Source: an uncultured beta proteobacterium (GTDB lineage: Bacteria > Pseudomonadota > Gammaproteobacteria > Burkholderiales > Burkholderiaceae_C). Taken from it: a DNA stretch of 43,377 nt. The stretch covers positions 1 through 43,377 of the forward strand of contig CAIKMZ010000070.1 of NCBI GenBank assembly GCA_903828665.1. Reading direction: 5' to 3'. Shown one piece after another: positions 18,507-27,213 of the stretch (positions are counted from its first letter, which is position 1; each line of letters opens with the position of its first letter). Position numbers and translations under genes: made by a program. The notes beneath the pieces are model-generated. The model worked only from the letters and a program-made list of their open reading frames with translations. It had not been told where the DNA came from and did not search any database.

Positions 18507-18536
18507 AACATATGCCGGGGTAAATCCAAAGGGCAA
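18507..18536 (-). promoter_or_regulatory. Candidate promoter of the pmd series
   Basis: On the minus strand TTGCCC (18536-18531), 18-bp spacer, TATGTT (18512-18507), ending about 55 bases upstream of the pmdD start. It is the best sigma-70-like pair seen in the divergent region. Both hexamers have two mismatches, so support is moderate. Confidence 0.35.
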
Positions 18537-18631
18537 CTATCAGATATTGAAAATCAGCATACGTGAGGATGTCGGACTGGTCATCTGCGGTCCGCTTGCG
18601 CAGCGATGTCGACCCTTGCGCCTCCGACTAG

Positions 18632-18755
18632 GTAGTTTCCCTTGCGTAGTTTCCACACGCGGGGTATCCCTGCGGCTTCCTAGAATGGGTTTCGGCAATT
18701 TCCGGCAACCCGTGCAAGCATTGTGCAAAGTGATTTGAGTTGGACCTGGGTCCAA
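18632..18755. promoter_or_regulatory. Direct repeats and palindrome in the pmdD-tctB divergent region
   Basis: GTAGTTTCC occurs twice in direct order at 18632-18640 and 18646-18654, 14 bases apart. Further right, TTGGACC (18740-18746), TG, GGTCCAA (18749-18755) is a 7-bp inverted repeat just upstream of the tctB ribosome-binding region. These are candidate binding sites for the response regulator at 22874 or another activator. No confident -35/-10 pair for tctB was found. The rest of 18541-18771 shows no gene. Confidence 0.4.
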
Positions 18756-18771
18756 GCGAGGTAAATGACAT

Positions 18772-19194
18772 ATGAATAACATGAATCTGGTCAGAGGCCT
18801 GGTCCTCATGGCCGTAGCCCTGCTCTTTGGCATCGGGTCGTTGAACTACCAGATCGGCCAGTTCAGCCGGTCCGGCCCGGGCCTGTTTCCGCTGATGGTG
18901 AGCTGCATGCTGTTCCTGATCGGCCTGATCAGCGCGGTGCGCTCGCGCTTCGTCAAGCCCGTGCCCCTGAGCTACAACGCCAGGAGCATCTTCTTCGTCC
19001 TGCTGGGCCTGTGCGGGTTCGCATTGATCTCGCAGCACCTCAACATGATCGTCGGCATCGTGTTCCTGGTGTTTTGCGTCTCAGGTGCCGGCACTTCGTA
19101 TTCTGTCGTGCGCAACCTCAAGATCTCGGCAGGGCTGATTGTCGTTGCCTTCATGTTTCGCACTTTGCTTGGCCTCCAACTCCCCTTATTCTGA
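18772..19194 (+). CDS. tctB: Tripartite tricarboxylate transporter small membrane subunit
   Basis: 140 residues with four predicted membrane segments, starting MNNMNLVRGLVLMAVALLFG. The family-typical SLNYQIGQFSRSGPGLFPLMVS after the first segment identifies TctB. It pairs with TctA in a carboxylate/proton or sodium symporter fed by a periplasmic TctC protein. The stop and the tctA start overlap by one base (TGATG). A start at 18781 is also possible. It diverges from the pmd series, so an aromatic or dicarboxylic acid cargo is plausible. No TctC gene is adjacent. Confidence 0.92.
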   Translation: MNNMNLVRGLVLMAVALLFGIGSLNYQIGQFSRSGPGLFPLMVSCMLFLIGLISAVRSRFVKPVPLSYNARSIFFVLLGLCGFALISQHLNMIVGIVFLVFCVSGAGTSYSVVRNLKISAGLIVVAFMFRTLLGLQLPLF

Positions 19195-20693
19195 TGGAAA
19201 TCCTGAACAACCTCGCGTTTGGTTTTGAACACGCGCTGACGCTGCACAACCTCTGGTATTGCGCCATCGGCTGCATGGTGGGTACGCTGGTGGGGCTGTT
19301 GCCCGGATTGGGCCCGCTGTCGACCATCAGCCTGTTGCTGCCCCTGACCTATTCCCTGCCCACCGATGGCTCGCTCATTATGCTGGCCGGTATCTACTAC
19401 GGTGCCCAGTACGGCGACAGCGTGAGCGCCATCACCATGAAGATCCCGCACGCCAGCAGCATCGTGGCCTGCATTGACGGCTACCAGATGACGCTCAAGG
19501 GCAAGACCGGTCTGGCCCTGTTCACCGCCGGCATCTCCAGCTTCATCGGCGGCACCGTGGCCATCGTCGTGCTGGCGACATTGGCCCCGACCCTGGGTGA
19601 GGTGGCCTTCATGTTCGGCCCGGCCGATTACTGCGCGCTGATGCTGTTCGGCTTCATGTGCGTAAGCTTTGTCACTACCGGCAGTCTGCTCAACGGCCTG
19701 GCCATGGCCTTCATCGGCGTCCTGCTGGGCGTGGTCGGCACCGACGTGAACAGCGGCATTGCGCGTTTCACGCTGGACATGCCTTTCCTGATGGACGGCA
19801 TCGGCCTGATCAGCATTGCGCTGGGATGCTTCGGCATTGCCGAGGTTGTGAAGAACCTCGACAGCGGCAGCCAGCTTACGCCGTTCAACGGCAAGATCAA
19901 GCTCATGCCGACCTGGCCCGAGTTCAAGCGCATCATCCCGAGCGCCTTGCGCGGCAGTGTCATCGGCTCGATCCTGGGCATCCTGCCCGGCGGCGGCCCC
20001 ACGATCGCGCAGTTCGCGGCCTATGCTATCGACAAGCGCTTCAGCAAATACAAGGATGAGATCGGCCACGGCGCCATCGAAGGCGTGGCCGGCCAGGCGG
20101 CCGCCGACGAGGCGGCGGCACGCACCAGCTTCATCCCGCTCATGAGCATCGGCATTCCCGAGAACGCGGTTATGGCCCTCATGATGGGCGCCTTCATCAT
20201 CAAGGGCGTGCAGCCCGGCCCCAACATGATCAGCGAACACCGCGACCTGTTCTGGGGTCTGGTGGCCAGCATGTGGGTGGGCAACGTGTTCCTGGTCATT
20301 CTCAACGTGCCGTTGGTGCGTTACTGGCTTTCGGTGTTCAAGATCCCGTTCAGCGTGCTGTTCCCGTCGATCCTGTTCTTCTGCTGCATCGGCACCTACA
20401 GCATCAACAACAACCTCGACGACATCTTCATCACGGCGATCTTCGGTCTGATCGGCTACATCTTCATGCGCCTCAAGCTCGACCCCGCGCCGCTCATGCT
20501 GGGCTTCATCCTGGGCCCGATGCTCGAAGAGAACTTCCGCCGCGCCATGTTGATCAGCCGGGGCAATTTCAACGTCTTCGTCAATCGCCCGATCAGCGCA
20601 ACCCTGCTCGCCATGATCGCCCTGTTCATCGTGTGGCAGCTGGTGACCTTCTACTATCAATCGCGAAGGGCCGGCAGCGAGGTCGCTGCGTAA
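19194..20693 (+). CDS. tctA: Tripartite tricarboxylate transporter large membrane subunit
   Basis: 499 residues from ATG 19194, standard TctA length, with about 11-12 membrane segments. The conserved repeats are present: GTLVGLLPGLGPLSTISLLLPL near the N-terminus and its partner GSILGILPGGGPTIAQFAAYAIDK in the middle, then SIGIPENAVMALMMGAFIIKGVQPGP and DPAPLMLGFILGPMLEENFRRAM. It is the transport channel of the TTT family in the inner membrane. The absence of a tctC next to it is common in Burkholderiales, which carry many orphan tctC genes. Substrate is unknown; the position between pmd genes and a two-component system hints at a regulated aromatic or tricarboxylic acid. Confidence 0.95.
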   Translation: MEILNNLAFGFEHALTLHNLWYCAIGCMVGTLVGLLPGLGPLSTISLLLPLTYSLPTDGSLIMLAGIYYGAQYGDSVSAITMKIPHASSIVACIDGYQMTLKGKTGLALFTAGISSFIGGTVAIVVLATLAPTLGEVAFMFGPADYCALMLFGFMCVSFVTTGSLLNGLAMAFIGVLLGVVGTDVNSGIARFTLDMPFLMDGIGLISIALGCFGIAEVVKNLDSGSQLTPFNGKIKLMPTWPEFKRIIPSALRGSVIGSILGILPGGGPTIAQFAAYAIDKRFSKYKDEIGHGAIEGVAGQAAADEAAARTSFIPLMSIGIPENAVMALMMGAFIIKGVQPGPNMISEHRDLFWGLVASMWVGNVFLVILNVPLVRYWLSVFKIPFSVLFPSILFFCCIGTYSINNNLDDIFITAIFGLIGYIFMRLKLDPAPLMLGFILGPMLEENFRRAMLISRGNFNVFVNRPISATLLAMIALFIVWQLVTFYYQSRRAGSEVAA

Positions 20694-20803
20694 GCACTTC
20701 TCGCAGAGGCCTTGCGTTCCAAATGACGGTCGGCGATGAGACCCGTTCATGACCGACGCGTCCTCCCCGTGTCTGCCGGGCCGATGGCCTGGAAGGCGGC
20801 CCT

Positions 20804-22864
20804 GTGAGACCGGACGCACCGGCTGACAGCGACAGCGCCGAGACGCCCAAGCTGTTGCTGCCCGCGCCGCAGAGCGCATCGACCGTGCGCCGGCGCACCC
20901 TGTGGGGTGTGCTGGTGTTGCTGGTGGCTGGTTTGCTCGCCATGGTGGTGTGGCTGGCCGGCATCTATGAGGCCAACCAGTTGCAGGCGCGGCTCGAGCG
21001 CGATGTGGCCGAGGCGGTAGGCGACGTCCGGGCTTTTTTCGAGCACAACGCACAGGGTCTGCAGGCCCTCCAGCATGCTGATCCGACCCCCAACTCCTGG
21101 GTCATCGACGCCGGCGCATTTGTGCGCGAGCACCGCGAGATTCTGCGTGTCGAATGGCGTGACAGCGCCCTGCGACTGCAGGCCCACGCCGACACCCCTT
21201 TTCGCGCCCCCGCCTTTGAGCATCAGGGGCGCCGGGAAGTCCCGTCGGAGGTCGTTGTGGCCTGCGCCAACGCCCGGCGCTTTAGCGGACCGGCCTATGC
21301 CAGCAGCTATTTCGTGTCCATGGCCGATGGCCTGGGCCAGGAAGTCATGGAGTTCTGCCTGCCTTTGCAGAACGGCACCAAGTTGGCAGGCTATCTGATC
21401 GCCTCTTACGCCTTGCGTGACGTGCTCGAGAGCGCGCTGACGCGTCCGATGACGCGAAACTATCAAATCTCCTTCACCGAGGGCGACGGCACGCGGCTCG
21501 CGGTGTTCGGCTCGAGCAGCCGCGGCAGCCGCGTCTTCACGGCGCGCCAGTTGATGGATCTACCGGGAACGACCCTGGTGCTGCGCATGGACAGCTGGCG
21601 CGCCGCGCCGGACCTGTTCCCCAATGTGCTGACGGCGCTGCTCACCGCGATGTCGATCGCGCTGGTTGCGGTGCTGGGCCTGCTGGGTGAGGACATGCGC
21701 CGGCGCTTCCGGGCGGAGCACGAGCTGGCCGACGTGCTCGCGTTTCGCAAGGCGATGGAGGATTCGCTGGTGACGGGCCTGCGCGCGCGCGACCTGCAGG
21801 GCCGCACCACCTATGTCAATCCGGCCTTCTGCCAGATGGTCGGATTCACGGCTGACGAATTGCTGGGGGCCGGCACGCCGGCGCCCTACTGGCCGCCCGA
21901 AAGCGGCGAGGAATACCGGCAGCGCCAGTTGGTGCGCCACACCGGCAACGCGCCGCCGCGCGAGGGCTACGAGTCGGTCTTCATGCGCAAGGACGGTTCG
22001 CGCTTTCCGGTCCTGATCATCGAGGCGCCGCTGATAAACGCGCAGGGCGTGCAGACCGGGTGGATGAGCGCGCTGCTCGACATCAGCGAGCAGCGGCGCG
22101 TGGAGGAGTTGTCGCGTGCCGGGCTGGAGCGCCTGCAGGCCACCGCGCGCCTGGCCACCGTGGGGGAAATGGCGTCCCTGCTGAGCCACGAGCTCAATCA
22201 GCCGCTGGCGGCCATCTCCGGTTATGCCACGGGCTCACTCAATCTGCTGCGCTCCGACCCGCTTGACGGCGCGGCGATCGCCGCCGAGCTGGGCGTGGCG
22301 CTGCAGCGCATTGCCGAGCAGTCGCAGCGCGCCGGCAAAGTCATCAAGAGCGTGCATGACTACGTGCGCCGGCGCGACCAGGTGCGCGAGGCGGTGGCGC
22401 CGCAGGCCTTGCTCGATGCCATCCTGCCGCTGGTCCACCTGCAGGCGCGCCAGTTGTCGGTCCGCGTGCAGACTGAAGTGGAGGCTGGAACACCGCCGGT
22501 GCAATGCGACCGGACCATGGTGGAGCAGGTCTTGCTCAATCTGGCGCGCAACGGCATGCAGGCCATGGACTCGCCGCAAATCCCGCAGCGCAGCCTCGTG
22601 ATCCGCGTGCGCGCCCTGCAGGCCAATGGCAGCGGCAAGAAACGGGTTGAATTCTCGGTGGCCGATCAAGGCGAGGGCATCCCGCCCGAGGTGCAGCAGC
22701 AGTTGTTCAAACCTTTCTTCACGACCAAGCCCGAGGGCATGGGCCTGGGCCTGAGCCTGTGCCGCACGGTGGTGGAGCAACACGGCGGCGCGCTGGAATT
22801 TGCGGCCAACGCTCCGCGCGGCACGGTTTTCACTTTTGCCTTGCCTGCTGCCGAGGTGGCATAA
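20804..22864 (+). CDS. PAS-containing membrane sensor histidine kinase
   Basis: 686 residues from GTG 20804, with GGAAGG upstream. Layout: cytoplasmic start; membrane segment about 29-53; periplasmic sensor about 54-275, a CHASE/CACHE-like size with no recognised motif; second membrane segment about 276-297; PAS domain about 310-430 (MEDSLVTGLRARDLQGRTTYVNPAF, in parts) ending in LDISEQRRVEE; then the kinase core. H462 lies in SHELNQPLAAISGY, the FixL/DctB-type (HPK4) phospho-acceptor pattern. ATPase boxes: NLARNGMQAM (N), DQGEGIP (G1), FFTTKPEGMGLGLSL (F/G2). It is followed after 9 bases by its response regulator. The ligand is probably what TctBA or the pmd pathway handles (inference). Confidence 0.92.
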   Translation: MRPDAPADSDSAETPKLLLPAPQSASTVRRRTLWGVLVLLVAGLLAMVVWLAGIYEANQLQARLERDVAEAVGDVRAFFEHNAQGLQALQHADPTPNSWVIDAGAFVREHREILRVEWRDSALRLQAHADTPFRAPAFEHQGRREVPSEVVVACANARRFSGPAYASSYFVSMADGLGQEVMEFCLPLQNGTKLAGYLIASYALRDVLESALTRPMTRNYQISFTEGDGTRLAVFGSSSRGSRVFTARQLMDLPGTTLVLRMDSWRAAPDLFPNVLTALLTAMSIALVAVLGLLGEDMRRRFRAEHELADVLAFRKAMEDSLVTGLRARDLQGRTTYVNPAFCQMVGFTADELLGAGTPAPYWPPESGEEYRQRQLVRHTGNAPPREGYESVFMRKDGSRFPVLIIEAPLINAQGVQTGWMSALLDISEQRRVEELSRAGLERLQATARLATVGEMASLLSHELNQPLAAISGYATGSLNLLRSDPLDGAAIAAELGVALQRIAEQSQRAGKVIKSVHDYVRRRDQVREAVAPQALLDAILPLVHLQARQLSVRVQTEVEAGTPPVQCDRTMVEQVLLNLARNGMQAMDSPQIPQRSLVIRVRALQANGSGKKRVEFSVADQGEGIPPEVQQQLFKPFFTTKPEGMGLGLSLCRTVVEQHGGALEFAANAPRGTVFTFALPAAEVA

Positions 22865-22873
22865 CATTGCGCC

Positions 22874-23512
22874 ATGGAACCTGTGATCGATGCCCGTGTC
22901 TTTGTCGTGGACGACGATGCGAGCGTGCGCGAGGCATTGGCCTGGTTGCTGCGTTCGCGCCGTTTGCACAGTGAGGCGTTCGAGAGCGCGCCCGCGTTTC
23001 AACAGCAGATTGAGAGCGCCGCCGGCGCGCCGCCGGAGCAGGCCTGTTGCTTGTTGCTCGATGTGCGCATGCCGGGCATGAGCGGGCTGGCGCTGTTCGA
23101 CTGGTTGATCGAGCGCGAGCTGCACCGGGCCATCCCGGTGATATTTCTGACGGGTCACGGCGATGTGCCGATGGCGGTGGAAGCGGTCAAGCGGGGTGCT
23201 TTCGATTTCTGCGAAAAGCCGTTTTCCGGCAATGCATTGGTCGACCGGGTGGAGCAGGCGCTGGCGCTGTCGGCGCTATTGCTGCAGGCACGTCGCCAGG
23301 CAGGGCGGGTGCGCGCGCGTCAGGCTGAGTTGACCGAGCGCGAACGCGACGTGATGCGCCTGGTGGTGGAGGGCCTGCCCAACAAGCTGATTGCCGACCG
23401 GCTTAACATCAGCATCCGGACCGTCGAAGTGCACCGCTCGCGCGTCTTCGACAAGATGGAAGTCAAGTCTGCGGTGGAACTGGCCAACCTGCTGCGTGAT
23501 GACACGGCGTGA
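22874..23512 (+). CDS. FixJ/NarL-type response regulator
   Basis: 212 residues. Receiver domain: acidic pocket VVDDDAS near residues 11-17, phospho-acceptor D63 in LLLDVRMPGMSG, Thr in FLTGHGDVPMAV, and Lys in CEKPFS. A LuxR-type helix-turn-helix forms the C-terminal third: LTERERDVMRLVVEGLPNKLIADRL, NISIRTVEVHRSRVFDKM. This is the FixJ/TtrR subgroup that pairs with HPK4 kinases. It has no AAA+ domain, so it works with sigma-70 promoters. It likely regulates tctBA and perhaps the pmd series, for example through the direct repeats at 18632-18654. The gene ends 39 bases from the convergent NTF2-like gene. Confidence 0.93.
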   Translation: MEPVIDARVFVVDDDASVREALAWLLRSRRLHSEAFESAPAFQQQIESAAGAPPEQACCLLLDVRMPGMSGLALFDWLIERELHRAIPVIFLTGHGDVPMAVEAVKRGAFDFCEKPFSGNALVDRVEQALALSALLLQARRQAGRVRARQAELTERERDVMRLVVEGLPNKLIADRLNISIRTVEVHRSRVFDKMEVKSAVELANLLRDDTA

Positions 23513-23551
23513 GGGCTCGCCTGGCCGGGGCCGGGCATCGGAGTGCGTGCA

Positions 23552-23980
23552 TTACGAGTTGCTGCGCCGCTTCATCCATCGCATCAGGCTGCCGACCAGG
23601 GGGATCTTTTCGTAGAGTTCTTCCGCCGCGTCCCAGTAGTCGCGGTGCAGGGTGATGCGGCCGTCGCTGTTGAGCACAAGATGCGAGCCGCCCAGAATGC
23701 ACTGCGCCTGTCCCTGTTTGAAACGCCGGAAGGCAAAGTGAAACTCCCAGGTCAGGAAGCACTGCCTGCCTTGCACGATACGCTCGGTGATGATGAAGCG
23801 CGGGTTCTCCAGGTTCACATACATGTGCCGAAAGATGCGCTGGATCGCGGCCAGACCTCGCACGTCGTTGAACGGGTCCTTGAAGCGCGCCTCGGGGGCG
23901 TAGAGGGTGTCGAGCGTTTCCACGCTGGCCGGGGTGAGGGTCTGGAAGGCTTCGACGATTTGGTCTACAGCGGTGGTCAT
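23552..23980 (-). CDS. NTF2-like (SnoaL-type) protein of the lipid cluster
   Basis: 142 residues from ATG 23980 (MTTAVDQIVEAFQTL). The cone-like NTF2/SnoaL fold is suggested by the N-terminal helix pair, LYAPEARFKDPFNDVRG, IQRIFRHMY, the CFLTWEFHFAF strand pair and GSHLVLNSDGRITLHRDYWDAAEELYE. Family members include small isomerases, dehydratases and ligand-binding proteins. It is the last gene of the eight-gene lipid cluster, 7 bases after the SDR gene. A partner role with the SDR on a fatty-acyl or steroid-like substrate is plausible. The C-terminal basic tail (RWMKRRSNS) could favour membrane contact. No catalytic residue is assigned. Confidence 0.85.
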   Translation of the reverse strand: MTTAVDQIVEAFQTLTPASVETLDTLYAPEARFKDPFNDVRGLAAIQRIFRHMYVNLENPRFIITERIVQGRQCFLTWEFHFAFRRFKQGQAQCILGGSHLVLNSDGRITLHRDYWDAAEELYEKIPLVGSLMRWMKRRSNS

Positions 23981-23987
23981 GGAATTT

Positions 23988-24779
23988 CTAGGCCTGTTTG
24001 AGACGACGCGTGGCCGCAAAGAATGCGGGATAGGGCAAGAGCTGCAGGGCTTTCATCCAGCGCGTGAAGCGCTTGGGGAAGTGGATCTCGAACTCGCCGC
24101 GCGCCCAGCCCTGCAGTATCTCCCGCGCCGCCTGCTCCGGCGTGATCAGGGCGGGCATCCTGAACTGGTTCTGGCGCGTCAGCGGTGTGTCGACAAAGCC
24201 GGGGTTGATGAGCGACACGCCCACGCCCCGGGCATGCAGGTCGAGGTACAGCGTCTCGGCCAGGTTGATGAGCGCGGCCTTGGTCGGGCCATAGGCCAGG
24301 CTGTTGGGCAGGCCCCGGTAGCCCGCCACACTGCCCATCAAGCTGATGTGGCCGCGCTGACCGGTGCGCTGGTTCAGCGGTTGCGCCAGCAGGTGCGGCA
24401 GCACCGCATCCAGAAGGTACAGCGCGCCGAGGTAGTTGATTTCGTTGTGCTGCAGCAGGTCCGCCATGTCGATGCGCGTGGCGTCCATGGCGTGGTAGTG
24501 GCCGGCGCAGTACAGCACGCAATCCAGCGTACCCTGCGCTGCCAGGGCTGAAGCCGCCGCTGTGACCGCGAGCGCGTCGGTTACATCCAGCGGCAGTGCA
24601 AGGGCGCCGGGGTGCTCATCGGCGAAGGCGTCGAGCGCGCCGGCGCTGCGTGCCGACACGATCACCTTTGCGCCGTGCGCATGCAAGGCCGACGCTGTGG
24701 CGCGCCCAATGCCGGTGGATGCGCCCACCAGCCAAACGGTGCGGCCACGCCAGTCGGCCATGCGAGGGTTCAGTGCCAT
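23988..24779 (-). CDS. Short-chain dehydrogenase/reductase of the lipid cluster
   Basis: 263 residues, classical SDR. Cofactor motif VGASTGIGRA near residues 18-27, LYCAGHYH in place of the usual NNAG, LMGSVAGYRG with the catalytic Ser, and YGPTK with Tyr and Lys. INPGFVDTPLT follows. An Arg after the first strand (SARSAGAL) suggests NADP use. The C-terminal region (EIHFPKRFTRWMKALQLLPYPAFF, in parts) is amphipathic and could bind membrane. Four bases separate it from the DUF3833 gene and seven from the NTF2-like gene. It probably oxidises or reduces a lipid intermediate made by the cluster; substrate unknown. Confidence 0.92.
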   Translation of the reverse strand: MALNPRMADWRGRTVWLVGASTGIGRATASALHAHGAKVIVSARSAGALDAFADEHPGALALPLDVTDALAVTAAASALAAQGTLDCVLYCAGHYHAMDATRIDMADLLQHNEINYLGALYLLDAVLPHLLAQPLNQRTGQRGHISLMGSVAGYRGLPNSLAYGPTKAALINLAETLYLDLHARGVGVSLINPGFVDTPLTRQNQFRMPALITPEQAAREILQGWARGEFEIHFPKRFTRWMKALQLLPYPAFFAATRRLKQA

Positions 24780-24782
24780 CGC

Positions 24783-25331
24783 CTACCTCTTGATGAATGA
24801 AAGCGTCACTTCGCCCAGGCCCACGCCCCACTTGCGCATGGCGGCCTTGTTGATCATGACCTTGTTGTTCATGAGGTACATCCAGTCGTCAAACTGCACC
24901 TCGATCACCTGGGCGTCCACCGGCAGTGCCAGCGTGTAGGTCCAGTTGAAGGCGTTGCCGCTTTGCTGGCCTTCGGCGCTGCCCACGACGTCGTCTGCCG
25001 TGCCGCTGTAGCGGCCGTTGGCGTGGCGCGTGAGCCGCCAGATGCGCCGCTGGGTGCTGCCGTCGGAATAGGTGAATGCTTCGTCCAGCACGCCGGCATC
25101 GCCCTGCCAGGTGCAATTCATCACAACCGAGAAGCGCTTGACCACCTTGCCGGAACGGTCGGTGAAGATGCCATAGGCGTCCAGCGTGCCGTTGAAGTAG
25201 TCACGCAGTTCGAGCACCGGCGCTTCCTTGGCGTAGTCCTGTACCTGCGGCGTGCCGCACGCGCCCAGCAGCGCGGTGCAGGCCACGGCGGCGAGAAGGA
25301 GCGATCGTTGGAACATAGTGCGTCGTTTCAT
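24783..25331 (-). CDS. DUF3833 family lipoprotein
   Basis: 182 residues from ATG 25331, which overlaps the permease stop in ATGA. A lipoprotein signal peptide ends in the lipobox LLGAC at about residue 25, so the mature protein is lipid-anchored in the periplasm. The body matches DUF3833: APVLELRDYFNGTLDAYGIFTDRSG, read in parts, FSVVMNCTWQGDAGVLDEAFTYSDG, and near the end DDWMYLMNNKVMINKAAMRKWGVGLGEV. The beta-rich pattern resembles lipocalin-like folds. It belongs to the recurrent CFA-synthase/DUF1365 cluster and could carry a modified lipid across the periplasm. Function is not experimentally known to me. Confidence 0.88.
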   Translation of the reverse strand: MKRRTMFQRSLLLAAVACTALLGACGTPQVQDYAKEAPVLELRDYFNGTLDAYGIFTDRSGKVVKRFSVVMNCTWQGDAGVLDEAFTYSDGSTQRRIWRLTRHANGRYSGTADDVVGSAEGQQSGNAFNWTYTLALPVDAQVIEVQFDDWMYLMNNKVMINKAAMRKWGVGLGEVTLSFIKR

Positions 25332-26644
25332 GGTGTATTGGGACGGGTCGAGGGTTGGATGATGAGCGAGTGCAGCGCGATACTGGCCAGGGCTTTGAGC
25401 CCGCATGGCAGGAGGCAGTAGGCGGCTGTCAGCCAAGCGAGCGCATGGGCATCGCGCGCGCCGGGGACATAGCCCAGCCAGTCCAGCAGCGGCAGCGCGA
25501 GGCCGGCCGCCAATGCCAGGTTGAGCTTGGTGGCAAAGTTCCACCAGCCAAAGTAGGTCCCTTCGGCGCGATCATGGTCGCCCGCCTTGGCAATCACCCC
25601 AGCCAGCAGCGCGCCCGGCAGGGCCAGGTCGCTGCCCAAAGCCGCGCCCGACAAGGCGCACACCAGCAGGAACCACGCTGCGTCACCCGTGCTCAACTGG
25701 CTGGCACCGAGGAAGACGGCAATGGACAAAAGCATCCCGAAGCGCCAGCTGCGCGCCAGGCCCCAGTGCCGTACCAGGCGCAGCCACAAGGGCATGGACA
25801 AGGCGGCGGATGCAAAGTACAGCCCAAGCGCGGCGGATTGCAGGCTCGCGCCGGACTGCAGGCGGTCCTGCATGAAGAACAGCAGCAGCGTCGCCGGAAT
25901 GGCGCTGGCGATGCCGTTGAGCAGATACACGACCAGCAGGCGACGAAAGTCCGGGTTGCGCCACGGCTGCCGCAATGCGCCGGGTGCCATGGTTGCTGCA
26001 ACTGTGGTCGCGTATTGATTGCGCCTGGGTTGCGGCGCCCCACGCCATGCCTGCCAGCCGGCGAGCAGACCAAGGTACAGCAGCGCCAGCATGGCCGGGA
26101 TGCCCAGGAGCGCCGGCGTGACGGCCGCCAGAAGTACCCCCGCCAGCCCCAATCCTTCGCGCCATGCCACCACGCGGCTGCGGTACAGCGCGTCACCACC
26201 GAGCATGGCGCCCCACGACTGGTGCGCGACCGACAAGGCGCTGTAGGCCGCATAGGTCAGCACCAGCCAAAACCCGGCCCACCACAGCAGCGCCGCGGGC
26301 TCGTGCACCAGCGGCACAAACAGGAAGGAAAACCCCAGGGCCAGCACGCCGGCAGCCACAGCCCCGATGGCCAGAACCGCCTGCAGCGAGACCGCGTACA
26401 AGCGGTCACACAGGCGGCCCAGCAGCGGGTCGATCACCGCATCGAGCAGACGCGCCCCGAGCAGCACGGCGCCCAGGCTCGCTAGCGAAACACCCCACTG
26501 GCGCGCATACAGATTGGGCATCAGCACATACAAGGGCAGCGCGCAAAAAGCGAGGGGCAAACCCAGCAGGCCGTAACGCAGGCCGTCGCGCACGCGCCAG
26601 TCAAGCGGCGCGGGTTCCACGGCGGTTGCAATGTGGGAAGTCAT
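25328..26644 (-). CDS. MFS/GPH-type permease of the lipid cluster
   Basis: 438 residues from ATG 26644, which overlaps the preceding gene in ATGA. Twelve membrane segments are predicted. The first half has YGLLGLPLAFCALPLYVLMPNLYARQ, read in parts, then LGARLLDAVIDPLLGRLCDR, the GPH (melibiose-carrier-like) signature loop with Asp residues. A central basic loop precedes segment 7, and GTYFGWWNFATKLNLALAAGLALPLLD is near the end. GPH carriers move sugars or other small molecules with cations. In this cluster it more likely moves a lipid or lipid precursor, or acts as a flippase (inference). An in-frame start further up lies inside the next gene and is not preferred. Confidence 0.88.
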   Translation of the reverse strand: MTSHIATAVEPAPLDWRVRDGLRYGLLGLPLAFCALPLYVLMPNLYARQWGVSLASLGAVLLGARLLDAVIDPLLGRLCDRLYAVSLQAVLAIGAVAAGVLALGFSFLFVPLVHEPAALLWWAGFWLVLTYAAYSALSVAHQSWGAMLGGDALYRSRVVAWREGLGLAGVLLAAVTPALLGIPAMLALLYLGLLAGWQAWRGAPQPRRNQYATTVAATMAPGALRQPWRNPDFRRLLVVYLLNGIASAIPATLLLFFMQDRLQSGASLQSAALGLYFASAALSMPLWLRLVRHWGLARSWRFGMLLSIAVFLGASQLSTGDAAWFLLVCALSGAALGSDLALPGALLAGVIAKAGDHDRAEGTYFGWWNFATKLNLALAAGLALPLLDWLGYVPGARDAHALAWLTAAYCLLPCGLKALASIALHSLIIQPSTRPNTP

Positions 26645-27213
26645 GGGGCAGCGCCAACCGGCACGCCGGTCTTGGCCGACGCCAGAAGGGCTCGGCGCAG
26701 TTGCGGCTCGGAAGTCTGGGGGCTGAGCCAAATGCCAAAGAACTGCCTGGCAAAGACCGGGTCGCGCACTTCGCCCAGCAAGCTGCCGTTGCGCCAGAAC
26801 ACGGCGCCCGTCGCGGGCTGATGCACCCCGGTGATGCGGTCGCCCGCCTTCACATCCGGGAACAGCGCGCGCATCCGGTTTTCCCACGCTGCTTCCTGCG
26901 CCAGGGTCATGGGTGTCTGGCGGCGCATCTCGGCAACAGAGCGCTTGGCAATGGCCGCACCCGTGAAGTCGCGCAAGTAGGCCAGCTCCAGCGCAAACGT
27001 GCTTTTCTCAAAGGCCGTGTCCTCAAAACCGGGCGCAACCCACAGGGTGGCCTGGTAGAGCTCGAAGCCCCAGAACGTCATCCTGGCCTGCCCCGAGAGC
27101 GTGGCGACGGGCAGGGCGGGGCGCAGTTCCGGCGGCAGTGGCTCGGCGTGAATGGGCGCGCAAAACAGGGATGCAGAACCCGCAACCAATGCGCAAGCGG
27201 CCGCGTTCTTCAT
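26641..27213 (-). CDS. Chalcone-isomerase-like periplasmic protein
   Basis: 190 residues with a signal peptide cleaved after IHA (residues 20-22). The mature chain matches the bacterial chalcone isomerase-like family: LSGQARMTFWGFELYQATLWVAPGF (read in parts), ALELAYLRDFTGAAIAKRSVAEM, GDRITGVHQPATGAVFWRNG, and DPVFARQFFGIWLSPQTSEPQLRRAL. The fold is shared with plant chalcone isomerase and fatty-acid-binding proteins, and bacterial members usually lack flavonoid pathways. A fatty-acid-binding role suits the neighbouring CFA-synthase-like gene. It overlaps the genes on both sides by 4 nt. Catalytic activity is not implied. Confidence 0.88.
   Translation of the reverse strand: MKNAAACALVAGSASLFCAPIHAEPLPPELRPALPVATLSGQARMTFWGFELYQATLWVAPGFEDTAFEKSTFALELAYLRDFTGAAIAKRSVAEMRRQTPMTLAQEAAWENRMRALFPDVKAGDRITGVHQPATGAVFWRNGSLLGEVRDPVFARQFFGIWLSPQTSEPQLRRALLASAKTGVPVGAAP

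Noticed and set aside
18690..18730. Sigma-54 promoter upstream of tctB
   Set aside because: The GG and GC elements are not 10 bases apart and the nearby response regulator has no AAA+ domain.
18972..21053. A 693-codon minus-strand frame
   Set aside because: It is antisense to tctB, tctA and the kinase start; composition is that of a shadow frame.
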